Assembly: GCA_903958915.1 (NCBI GenBank)
Contig: CAJBVC010000587.1
Location: forward strand, 1-8,452
Source: an uncultured beta proteobacterium
Lineage (GTDB): Bacteria > Pseudomonadota > Gammaproteobacteria > Burkholderiales > Burkholderiaceae_C
Length of the DNA: 8,452 bases
Reading direction: 5' to 3'
This document shows, one piece after another, positions 1-6,454 of this stretch. Made by a program: the position numbers and the translations under genes. The notes under the pieces are model-generated. The model saw nothing but the letters and a program-made list of their open reading frames with translations. It was not told the origin of the DNA and searched no databases. Position 1 is the first letter of the stretch. Each line of letters opens with the position of its first letter.

Positions 1-2
1 CC

Positions 3-2429
3 GGCGGCGAAGGTTACTGGCTGTATGCGAAAGTACCGTTCACTGTGGCCCTGCCCACAGGCTCCCCGATCGACTCCGCATCTTTCAAGAACTCGCAATC
101 AGAGTGGAGTCTGATCGCCGTCGGCGATAACAAAACCCCGAGCGCCTTCAACAGTGCAGTGAGCACCACAACGCCTGCCGCCGGACAAGTTCCGAACAAC
201 TTTACCTCGCTGTGGGCCTGGGATACGGCTCTTGCGAAATGGTACCTGTATGTACCCAGCCTGGATGCCACAGGCGGGCTGGCCTCGTATATTCAAACCA
301 AGGGTTATCTCGACTTTGCGGCCACCAACAAGAAACTCGCCCCGGGGATGGGGTTTTGGATCAACCGGGCTGACAACAAAACATCTACAGCAACCATAGG
401 AACTTCGGGCGGAACGGTAGTGGCCGACGGTTTGGTGATGAATTTCCCGCAAGCGGCAGTCGCAAATCCGGTCGATGTTGTTGTCACTCAGACATCCGCA
501 GACTTGACCTTCAATGCAGGATCGACAGTGTTGTCGGGTGCTTACCGTATCGAGATAGGCGCGGATTTGAAGAAACCTATCACGCTCAACTTCGCTGCCA
601 AGACGACCGTCGGCGCCACGGAAATGCCTTTGGCCGCAGTGGTTGATGATCAGTTCACGGATATGTATAACGCCACGCCACATCGTGGTATCAAACTGCT
701 GGAGGTTTCCGTTGGAGCGAACGGCTATACAGTGACCTTGCCCGCCAGCACAAGTGGCACGACAACTTCGGCTGTGGAGTCGCGCAGTGCCGTGCGAAAG
801 GCTGCGGCCGCAAGCCCTAGCAACAATTCCTTCACGATTTACATCTTCGCTGGCTATGCCATGAAAAGCTCGGCCCACTTCAACATTCGCTACCCAGCCA
901 AGGGCTGCAATTCGCTGGTGATGAATCAGTGGTTGCAGAATGCCGAGGAGGCTTACAGCAGGCTGGTCGGAACAATGAAATTTGACCCCTTTGGTTTGGC
1001 AATGCCCGCCACACGTATGACCATGGACGTGGTCGACATGTTGCCTGGCGAATGGGGCACGTTGAGCACCCACGCCTGGACTGCCAATCCACTGGGACTA
1101 TTCAATAATCTGGTAGTCGAGTTCAAGTTGCCAACTCGGGTGTGCAATTCTCCCTCGGCGAGTGATGATCGCGAGATGGAAGTCACGATTGGACACGAGT
1201 TTTTCCATGCCATCCAAAACACCTATGACCCGGCCCATGCCCTGATCAAGGCGGTCTGGAACTCCAGAGGCTTATGCCTTTACGATGCGTCATCTACTTG
1301 GTTTGAGGGCGAAATGCTTGATTCGCCGCCCTACCTTGGTACGCCGGCACGCGAACAGGTATTTGGCGGCAATGCTTACTATTCAAAAGGACTGGGCTAC
1401 GGTTGCGCCACTGACCCCCAAAATTTCGGTTACGGAGGATCCACATTTCTGCGCTACTTAACCAATAAATACGGTCCTGATCTGGTTTTGGTACTTTGGC
1501 GAAACATACTCAATGGAGCTGGTTATGGAGTACCCATTGACGCCATGAAGACGGCAGGAATTAACGTGGCTGACGAATGGAACACGTTCACAACCAAGCT
1601 GGTACTGGGAACTACTGGCATGGGCTGGCCGATACCTGCACCGGACAGTACGCTGGTCTATAAGGCAGCAACCCCATCTTTGAACGTTGTCGACGACATG
1701 TACCAACTTTCTACCAAGAAGCACAAGATTGATTTCACCAGTTTGGCCAACAGCAGCTCCGCAAACCCGAGTTGCAGAATCAATCTGAAGAAGGGTGCTG
1801 GTACTTACAGCGTCAGGCTCTACCACCTGACAACGCTAGTGGCCGAAGTGGACAAAAACTTTACGCCAATTGCAAGTGACAAATACTCGCTGATCGTGAC
1901 CAATATCAGTGACTCGGCGTTCGTTGATGCCGGAATTCGTTATGGCCGAAAGACACCGGTCGAGGTAGTGATCGAGTGCGCTGGGGAGATTCAAGTCACC
2001 TGGTCGTACTCTCAATACTCTTATGTTGACCCCGAGGGTAAGCAGCAATACTGTACAAATAACGACAGCGGCTATTCAACGATTCCCGGTGGCCAATGGT
2101 CTGGCGCCACGTATACCTACAAATATTCGGATTCGGATGGTTCCTCCTCTTTGTCGGCTGAATTTTCAACCGACTACACGGTGCTAAAGCGGTTCAATTA
2201 TTCACTGTACAACTCGGATGGCAAGGTAGTGGGTACGGGTGACGTCATAGATGTTCCGCTCAATCGCACTCTCAGCACCCCCGGGACTTCATTCTTTACT
2301 TTGGAAGGCAGCCAGGGAATTGGCCATGTCCCGAAGTTTTCATCACCGGGGTTTTTTGGCGGTTGCAAGGAAATTGCCTTTACAGGTGGACCGGTGCCGT
2401 TCTTTTTCGGACTCAAATTGATCCGTTGA
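3..2429 (+). CDS. Secreted W-repeat protein with HEFFH zinc-metallopeptidase domain (5' partial)
   Basis: The frame is open to the left edge: codons 3-44 read GGEGYWLYAK and onward, the typical end of a W-repeat, so the true start lies upstream and GTG 45 is only an internal codon. Residues here count from that GTG. A full W-repeat spans about 11-110 (LWAW, KWYLYVP, then GMGFWINRA). A beta-rich segment follows (about 115-290), then a peptidase domain with H384-E-F-F-H388 and a downstream WFEGE whose E421, 33 residues after the second His, fits the third zinc ligand of gluzincins. The last 230 or so residues look beta-rich with no recognised domain. HExxH with a distal Glu is the established gluzincin zinc site; substrate is unknown. 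Export is inferred from the W-repeat partner on the other strand, which has a signal peptide. The stop is 72 bases before the small lipoprotein gene. Peptidase call likely; exact family unassigned. Confidence 0.88.
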   Translation, partial: GGEGYWLYAKVPFTVALPTGSPIDSASFKNSQSEWSLIAVGDNKTPSAFNSAVSTTTPAAGQVPNNFTSLWAWDTALAKWYLYVPSLDATGGLASYIQTKGYLDFAATNKKLAPGMGFWINRADNKTSTATIGTSGGTVVADGLVMNFPQAAVANPVDVVVTQTSADLTFNAGSTVLSGAYRIEIGADLKKPITLNFAAKTTVGATEMPLAAVVDDQFTDMYNATPHRGIKLLEVSVGANGYTVTLPASTSGTTTSAVESRSAVRKAAAASPSNNSFTIYIFAGYAMKSSAHFNIRYPAKGCNSLVMNQWLQNAEEAYSRLVGTMKFDPFGLAMPATRMTMDVVDMLPGEWGTLSTHAWTANPLGLFNNLVVEFKLPTRVCNSPSASDDREMEVTIGHEFFHAIQNTYDPAHALIKAVWNSRGLCLYDASSTWFEGEMLDSPPYLGTPAREQVFGGNAYYSKGLGYGCATDPQNFGYGGSTFLRYLTNKYGPDLVLVLWRNILNGAGYGVPIDAMKTAGINVADEWNTFTTKLVLGTTGMGWPIPAPDSTLVYKAATPSLNVVDDMYQLSTKKHKIDFTSLANSSSANPSCRINLKKGAGTYSVRLYHLTTLVAEVDKNFTPIASDKYSLIVTNISDSAFVDAGIRYGRKTPVEVVIECAGEIQVTWSYSQYSYVDPEGKQQYCTNNDSGYSTIPGGQWSGATYTYKYSDSDGSSSLSAEFSTDYTVLKRFNYSLYNSDGKVVGTGDVIDVPLNRTLSTPGTSFFTLEGSQGIGHVPKFSSPGFFGGCKEIAFTGGPVPFFFGLKLIR

Positions 2430-2442
2430 ACACGAGAGGAAG

Positions 2443-2471
2443 TTGTATTCTGGAACCATCAGCCGTATTAT
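2443..2471 (+). promoter_or_regulatory. Candidate sigma70-type promoter for the lipoprotein / 208-aa pair
   Basis: TTGTAT at 2443-2448 (4 of 6 matches to TTGACA) is followed after exactly 17 bases by TATTAT at 2466-2471 (5 of 6 to TATAAT). Transcription would begin about 25 bases before the lipoprotein ATG at 2502. It sits in the short gap after the peptidase gene stop, so the two downstream genes could be expressed independently of it. Found by eye only. Confidence 0.4.
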
Positions 2472-2501
2472 TTGCAGGATAGCAATCCACTGAAAGCAAC
2501 C

Positions 2502-2654
2502 ATGAAAACACTCGTAGCTCTGACCATGGTTCTATTTTTCCTGGTGTCCTGTGGTGGAGACACTGACAGCCCTTCGGCCAACACCCGCCCAACAGCGACG
2601 AGCAATAAAGAACCAGTATTCGAGACACCACCTTCGCCGGGAGTCAACCGATGA
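2502..2654 (+). CDS. Small lipoprotein with PVFETPPSPG tail (lipoprotein A)
   Basis: This encodes 50 residues: a short charged start (MK), a hydrophobic stretch of about 12 residues, and a lipobox L-V-S-C17 followed by GGD, as expected for signal peptidase II processing and lipidation. The mature part is only about 34 residues, Ser/Thr/Pro/Asn-rich and apparently unstructured, ending in PVFETPPSPG plus VNR. ATG 2502 is preferred over TTG 2472 because it puts the lipobox at normal distance from the start; the ribosome site is weak (GAAAG at 2492-2496). The stop TGA overlaps an ATG (ATGA, 2651-2654) in the frame of the next gene, so translational coupling is possible. A second lipoprotein of the same size and tail lies on the - strand at 5713-5859. 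No family is recognised; a role as a membrane-anchored partner of a neighbouring secreted protein is inference. Confidence 0.75.
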   Translation: MKTLVALTMVLFFLVSCGGDTDSPSANTRPTATSNKEPVFETPPSPGVNR

Positions 2655-2734
2655 GCCTTAAGTGTCTTGCTGAAACCCTCGCACTTATCCGGTCCGCCGT
2701 GCAGACGCTCAGAACTTTTTCAGGGAGAACAAAA

Positions 2735-3361
2735 ATGTCGACTTTTCCAGAATCACCTAGCTTCCCGAACGTTAATGTCACCGTGGCGCCCATCGTTGCG
2801 GGTTACCCTGTCGTCCGAAATGGGGCGAGTACAGCAGCTACGGTTTCTCGTAGCTTGCTGCAATACGTTGCGCTGGCTTGCCAACTGGTTGGGGCAGTCG
2901 TGGCGCCCTTAGCTGTCGCCGCTACGGTGCCTTTTGAGCCTCCTCCCGCCCCGGGTGCAGCAGTGTCCTATGACGGCATCTACCAGTGGTCTACCGGGCA
3001 GTACTTGTCGCTGCATCAGGATGAAGGCAACATGATCGCGACCATTTATTTCAACAAAGATGGGAACTTTACGTTTTACACGCCAGACGGCAAGGCAATG
3101 CTTCCTGTTCCGCAACTCGATATATTTGACCTGTTGAGTGGTCCAGTGACTGGCCGGACAGCCAAGATATCCGGCACGAGATTTCACAGAGCTTGCAACG
3201 TTAGCTATGACTTTGCGTTCAATAGCGATGCCAGCATAACCGTCACCAGAACTGCAGTAAGCAACAGTGCCGCTGCCAATGCTGCGGGTATATCCTGTAG
3301 CACTACCATCGGTGCAGAGCCTATCACCCTGACTGTGCCCATCATTCGCTTTAACCAGTAG
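2735..3361 (+). CDS. Exported or membrane-anchored protein of unknown function, 208 aa
   Basis: ATG 2735 is chosen because AGGGAG at 2722-2727 gives a strong ribosome site with a 7-base spacer. The same frame is open back to an ATG at 2651 that overlaps the lipoprotein stop, giving 236 residues, so a coupled longer form is possible. From 2735, residues 1-40 are polar, 41-63 are hydrophobic and end in AVAAT (membrane anchor or long signal peptide), and 65-74 read VPFEPPPAPG, resembling the PVFETPPSPG tail of the lipoprotein just upstream. The remaining 130 or so residues look like a compact beta domain (YDGIYQWSTGQYLSLHQDEG, then MIATIYFN and DGNFTFYTPDG) with two Cys that could pair. The W-x-x-x-Q-Y-L-S-L-H-Q pattern faintly recalls the beta-barrel 'GWGxxxxxQG' domains of exported proteobacterial proteins, but this is weak. 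Function unknown. Confidence 0.72.
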   Translation: MSTFPESPSFPNVNVTVAPIVAGYPVVRNGASTAATVSRSLLQYVALACQLVGAVVAPLAVAATVPFEPPPAPGAAVSYDGIYQWSTGQYLSLHQDEGNMIATIYFNKDGNFTFYTPDGKAMLPVPQLDIFDLLSGPVTGRTAKISGTRFHRACNVSYDFAFNSDASITVTRTAVSNSAAANAAGISCSTTIGAEPITLTVPIIRFNQ

Positions 3362-3643
3362 TTCATCAATCCTGCCACTTGACCACTGGTCCCACAACTC
3401 TCTCCAGATCGGAGACAAGTGCCTTTCGGTACAACAGATGGTTGAGCGGGGAAGTTTAGCAATTGTTCGACTAATGGACGCTAACATTCAATAGCAGCGT
3501 GCTGCCAGACACATAGATTCCGCAGTCTAGCGTTGTATCGGGTTCGCCGCAGAACCCCAGCAGGTGGTGCCAGTCGCCACATCAACACACCTCTGCGCAC
3601 TGATGTTCCGGCCTTGTCATAGACAGTTGCACCAGATACAACT

Positions 3644-3698
3644 TTTTGAAACTGCGATTGCCAGTGGCAAGTGCTATTTCTAACGCTTTGGCGCATTT
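3644..3698 (+). repeat. Dispersed direct repeat, copy 1
   Basis: The core at 3663-3693 reads AGTGGCAAGTG, two variable bases, ATTTCTAACGCT, then TTGGCG. It matches 6057-6088 at 29 of 31 positions with one inserted C in the other copy. Looser similarity extends about 20 bases to the left of the core in both. Both copies have the same orientation and lie on opposite sides of the - strand two-gene operon. On the - strand each copy can be read as A-L-E-I-x-L-A-T. The element class is not recognised. Confidence 0.6.
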
Positions 3699-3784
3699 CC
3701 GTTGGAATTGGCAACTTGATTGCGATAAGCACAGCCCAAAGCGGGGGCGCTGGGTGTCACTCATAGGCTGTTGTGGGGAAGTGA

Positions 3785-3928
3785 ATGCTGATGGATGAAG
3801 CGTCTATTTACGGGACGGTGTCGTGTGGACACGACGCTGAAATCTCACGTAATCGTATCGCTGACACCCAACGCTACGTTGACTGTAATGACCAAATGCT
3901 TCGCAACGCTGTAGAACTGATTGATTGA
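3785..3928 (+). CDS. Possible small protein, 47 aa (hypothetical)
   Basis: ATG 3785 directly follows an in-frame stop (TGA 3782-3784) and is preceded by GGGGAAG, a passable ribosome site about 4 bases away. The predicted product is charged and mixed rather than low-complexity, with two Cys and a plausible amphipathic C-terminal helix (ADTQRYVDCNDQMLRNAVEL). There is no signal peptide and I recognise no family. It contains a perfect GTCGTGT/ACACGAC inverted repeat, which could mean that the DNA is structural rather than coding. It converges with the - strand gene ending at 4014. Chance cannot be excluded for an ORF of this size. Confidence 0.25.
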   Translation: MLMDEASIYGTVSCGHDAEISRNRIADTQRYVDCNDQMLRNAVELID

Positions 3929-3983
3929 TGTGAGTGGGCGTTCCGTTGCTAGACGATGGCCCAGCAGAACAGGACTAAGAATT

Positions 3984-4005
3984 AACTCCTCGCTCTCCTG
4001 GAGTT
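3984..4005 (-). terminator. Weak hairpin after the W-repeat/FG-GAP gene
   Basis: On the - strand, just past the TAA at 4014-4016, AACTCC and GGAGTT form a 6-bp perfect inverted repeat with a 10-base loop, followed by TTAATTCTT rather than a clean T-run. It may be a poor intrinsic terminator or chance. Confidence 0.25.
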
Positions 4006-4013
4006 GATTTAAA

Positions 4014-5699
4014 TTATGGAATTGGAATAGATATTTGATAATTTGCATCCATTGGCACCAGACTGTCTTTATACAAAACGATAAAATCAAACCAAGTACT
4101 CGAATTGTCTGCGGAATATGATCCATTATGTGTATATAGAACGGATGCAATACCGCTTGTCAGTTCGTATTTTTCAATTTGCACACCAACATATTGATCT
4201 TGAATATGCAGCATATAAACTGCATTCTTCTTAACAACTATATCCAATGGAGTAACATTTTTCATTACTGTTGTCATGGATAGTTTGCTAATGTCTGAGT
4301 AGTGATTGGTCTTGTCATTATAATAAAATGTTGGCGCAATAGATGCTTGCGGAAATTTGTCGAAATAAACCAATCCACCAACCCACAAATCATATTGACC
4401 AATTTGTTTTACATCTATAAATTCTAAAGAATAAATTCCCTTGCCAATAACACTCTGTGGCATCCTGGTCTTGTCTTCTGTGAAAGTTCCGTCCTTTTTA
4501 TTTACGAGATAAAAAGGAGATTGACGAATCGATGTGTCTGTGTAAATAATATCTGAATACCCATTTCCATTCACGTCTGCAACACTACCGCCGTGAGCAT
4601 ATGCAGTGGTAGGTAGCGCGACATTCTCATAGGTGCCATCAGCTTGGCTCATTAATACTCGCTGCTGTTCTCCTGGATATGGTGGAGAATCATAGCCATG
4701 ACAAGCCAAGATAACATCTGGTTTGCCATCGCCGTTTAAATCAGCAACCATTGCCTTACGCGGATGAATGCAGCCTGTGTTATTTGTGAGAAGTAGGGTT
4801 GTAATATCTATCCATTGTCCATTTACTTGCTTAAGGAAATATATGTGGCCCAGTATTGCTTTGTCCAGCGGAAGTGAATTGTTATATTCCAGTGTGTTTA
4901 CAACTACGGTGTAGCTTCCGTCTTGCAAAAAGTCTGCAAATGCTCGAGCATTGCCACTCTTGTCATTTGGCATTTTCTGCGGTCCCAGCGCATTCCCAGC
5001 AGCCATCTTATTCTCATGCGATGAACGCAAAACTGGGATTGGCGTTACTACCTTCGCAGCATCGCCCTTTACCCAAAATCCTTTGCCCACACCACTAACA
5101 CTTCCCGTAATTGGCCCATACTTATTCGCAGTTTGATAACTGGACAACGTCCCATCCATCATCAGCGCTGGCGCATAGAAGTTCCATTTCATACCAGCCC
5201 ACTGCCAAACAGACGTAACATCGACGACTTTCTTTGAGATATGTGAAAACATTTCCACACTAACTGTCGAACTGTCAGCCGTCCCTCCACTGGCAACTAA
5301 ATTCCAACCCGCACCCAGTTTTGGGGAAATGACACCCAAGCCAGTCTGCGGTCCGTAGTCAGTCGCAGTCTTTGCGTTTACCCAATACCCCTCGCCACCT
5401 TCAATAGTTGTCAGCAGTCCAAATCCATTGCTCGATATGTAGGATTGAAGTTCAGCCGTAGACAGCGATGGTGCGTAGAACATCCACCTATTTCCAGTGT
5501 TGTCCCATTTCCAAACAGATGTGACTTTGTTGGTGTCGCCAAACATCGTTGCGATGTTTATGGATTTGTCGACGCTGTTGCCAAGCAAGTTCCAGCCTTG
5601 CGTTGTCTGTAATTGATAGGACTGCTGAACTTGGGCTGTTGCCGTAGTGAAAGCAAACAACATTCCCCACCACAGCAATACAGACCTAGTGGTCGTCAT
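4014..5699 (-). CDS. Secreted W-repeat protein with FG-GAP/VCBS-type repeats
   Basis: This encodes 561 residues from ATG 5699. The frame extends upstream, but that part overlaps the lipoprotein gene and reads as low-complexity His/Gln, whereas ATG 5699 gives a clean signal peptide (residues 1-22, cut after TATA). Two W-repeats follow, at about 33-113 (GWNLLGNS, SVWKWD, RWMFYAPSLS, GGEGYWVNAK) and 128-215 (GWNLVASGG, SVWQWA, KWNFYAPAL, GKGFWVKGD). The C-terminal part holds calcium-binding FG-GAP/VCBS loops at D320-LNGDGKP-D328 and D375-VNGNGYS-D383, with probable degenerate blades around them, suggesting a beta-propeller. Such propellers usually bind ligands or partners at the cell surface; the ligand here is unknown. 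The ribosome site is weak (GGCGGG) and the start is 13 bases after the lipoprotein stop, which suggests coupled translation. By eye, the C-terminal coding part is clearly richer in A+T than the N-terminal part. Confidence 0.9.
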   Translation of the reverse strand: MTTTRSVLLWWGMLFAFTTATAQVQQSYQLQTTQGWNLLGNSVDKSINIATMFGDTNKVTSVWKWDNTGNRWMFYAPSLSTAELQSYISSNGFGLLTTIEGGEGYWVNAKTATDYGPQTGLGVISPKLGAGWNLVASGGTADSSTVSVEMFSHISKKVVDVTSVWQWAGMKWNFYAPALMMDGTLSSYQTANKYGPITGSVSGVGKGFWVKGDAAKVVTPIPVLRSSHENKMAAGNALGPQKMPNDKSGNARAFADFLQDGSYTVVVNTLEYNNSLPLDKAILGHIYFLKQVNGQWIDITTLLLTNNTGCIHPRKAMVADLNGDGKPDVILACHGYDSPPYPGEQQRVLMSQADGTYENVALPTTAYAHGGSVADVNGNGYSDIIYTDTSIRQSPFYLVNKKDGTFTEDKTRMPQSVIGKGIYSLEFIDVKQIGQYDLWVGGLVYFDKFPQASIAPTFYYNDKTNHYSDISKLSMTTVMKNVTPLDIVVKKNAVYMLHIQDQYVGVQIEKYELTSGIASVLYTHNGSYSADNSSTWFDFIVLYKDSLVPMDANYQISIPIP

Positions 5700-5712
5700 A
5701 ACCCGCCCCGCT

Positions 5713-5859
5713 TCACTTTGGCGCTGGTGGTGTTTCAAACACTGGTGCTGATGCAGAGGGTGTTGGTGCTGCTGCTGTGGTCTTGTCAGTCGCACTCGAT
5801 GTGCCACCACCACATGCTGTGATCAGTGCAGCCAAACAGCAATAGGCGACAAGTCTCAT
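5713..5859 (-). CDS. Small lipoprotein with PVFETPPAP tail (lipoprotein B)
   Basis: This encodes 48 residues from ATG 5859, or 50 from ATG 5865. The ribosome site AAGGGG touches ATG 5865 with no spacer but sits 6 bases before ATG 5859, so the inner start is preferred. The sequence begins MRLVAYCCLAALITAC: positive residue, hydrophobic core and lipobox I-T-A-C, then GGGTSS. The mature tail is about 33 residues, rich in Ala/Thr/Pro/Ser, ending PVFETPPAPK. Size, lipobox-CGG context and tail match lipoprotein A on the + strand, though the middle parts do not align. It is the first gene of a two-gene operon with the W-repeat/FG-GAP protein, whose start is 13 bases downstream. It is probably an envelope-anchored partner or docking peptide for that protein (inference). 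It is too short for most gene finders and likely to be missed. Confidence 0.78.
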   Translation of the reverse strand: MRLVAYCCLAALITACGGGTSSATDKTTAAAPTPSASAPVFETPPAPK

Positions 5860-5865
5860 ATCCAT

Positions 5866-6117
5866 CCCCTTCAAACAGTCACAAGTTCATTCAGTTATCA
5901 AAGTGGCAGACTGTCGAGTTTGCACACGCAATCAGTTTCCACTCTCGCTGCCTACTCGCTTGCAACCAACGACGCGAGTGGCGTTTATGCAGTCATTCTG
6001 TGCTTGTGTGGCTCTGGCTTTTTGATGTAGAGCAAGTTTTGGGAAGTGCTACTGAAAGTGGCAAGTGGAATTTCTAACGCTCTTGGCGTTTTGTTACATA
6101 TGTTGGGCTGACAATAG
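5866..6117. other. Noncoding leader upstream of the - strand operon, with repeat
   Basis: This should hold the promoter of the - strand operon, but I find no convincing -35/-10 pair there. The right end contains copy 2 of the dispersed repeat. No protein is recognised in any frame. Confidence 0.5.
6037..6093 (+). repeat. Dispersed direct repeat, copy 2
   Basis: Core 6057-6088 matches copy 1 at 3663-3693 (29 of 31 bases plus one inserted C). In this copy AACGC-TCTTG-GCGTT at 6076-6090 forms a small 5-bp hairpin followed by TTTTG, which could act as a weak + strand terminator; the hairpin is poorer in copy 1. It lies between the - strand operon and the PsiF-like remnant. Confidence 0.6.
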
Positions 6118-6291
6118 TTGCCACTGGCTGGGGCTGCGAAGGCTTCGTCTATCAAGAAGTGTGAGGCGGACTCCAAGGCTACATCAGGATGTGCGGACAA
6201 AGCCATCGATAAGAACGGAACGCCTCTTGCAGGTGCTGCGAAGAACTCTTTCATGAAGAAGTGCGAGGCTGATGCCAAGGGTGGCAAGTAG
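6118..6291 (+). pseudogene. Headless remnant of a PsiF-like repeat protein
   Basis: The frame from 6118 to TAG 6289-6291 encodes 57 residues containing two copies of a short Lys/Cys repeat: PLAGAAKASSIKKCEAD and PLAGAAKNSFMKKCEAD, the second followed by AKGGK and the stop. This resembles small periplasmic proteins with PsiF-type repeats (a K-x-F-M-x-x-C core), which normally have an N-terminal signal peptide. Here a TAG (6115-6117) lies directly upstream, only TTG is available as a start, and neither a ribosome site nor a signal peptide is present in any frame just upstream. The simplest reading is a gene that lost its 5' end. The break lies within about 30 bases of dispersed-repeat copy 2, so a rearrangement there may have removed it. 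The PsiF assignment is by motif resemblance. Confidence 0.55.
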
Positions 6292-6442
6292 GTCTGTTCG
6301 AGGGCTTGAGCGCGTCGTCGCACCCATTCACCTTGCCTGCACGCGGCTCAATCATTGCCCGGGCCATGCGAATCATGCAGAGAGGTAGTATCGTATTAAA
6401 CTAATTGGCGCAGCCATTTCGGGTGCGAACACGCTAGTCACA

Positions 6443-6450
6443 AAAGGAGA
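6443..6450 (+). promoter_or_regulatory. Strong ribosome binding site of the Sel1-repeat gene
   Basis: AAAGGAGA ends 4 bases before ATG 6455, a near-consensus Shine-Dalgarno sequence at good spacing that fixes the start. Confidence 0.8.
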
Positions 6451-6454
6451 CACG

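Larger units (their letters stand above)
3362..4013. other. Intergenic region of about 650 bases between converging genes
   Basis: The region lies between the 208-aa gene (+) and the W-repeat/FG-GAP gene (-). Reading frames here are short and show no recognisable protein. It holds copy 1 of a dispersed repeat (3644-3698), a perfect inverted repeat GTCGTGT-GG-ACACGAC at 3820-3835, a possible 47-codon gene (3785-3928), and a weak hairpin just after the - strand gene stop (3984-4005). CGCTTTGG at 3684-3691 is complementary to CCAAAGCG at 3736-3743. I see no convincing terminator for either flanking gene. Confidence 0.6.

Noticed and set aside
99..1073. Long - strand ORF (324 codons) opposite the peptidase gene
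   Set aside because: It is rich in His/Cys/Arg/Gly, lacks any recognisable domain or signal, and lies wholly antisense to a gene with clear motifs; it is a shadow of its codon use.
3405..3494. Frame reading QIGDKCLSVQQMVERG and onward to TAG
   Set aside because: It looks protein-like over about 30 codons but has no start or ribosome site and no recognised family; insufficient to call.
3677..3743. Integron attC site built from the dispersed repeat (TTCTAAC, and GTTGGGC near copy 2)
   Set aside because: The core boxes fit only partly and their spacing (about 30-40 bases) is below the usual attC length; the flanked segment is a two-gene operon and no integron integrase is in view.
3481..3764. 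Two overlapping - strand ORFs of 83 and 60 codons
   Set aside because: No domain, no ribosome site, atypical composition; the shared ALEIxLAT string comes from the dispersed DNA repeat.
5700..5813. 38-codon upstream extension of the W-repeat/FG-GAP gene to GTG 5813
   Set aside because: It overlaps the lipoprotein B gene and reads as low-complexity His/Gln; ATG 5699 gives a normal signal peptide.
5985..6323. 112-codon - strand ORF over the PsiF-like remnant
   Set aside because: The PsiF-like motif is on the + strand; the - strand reading is its mirror plus repeat sequence.
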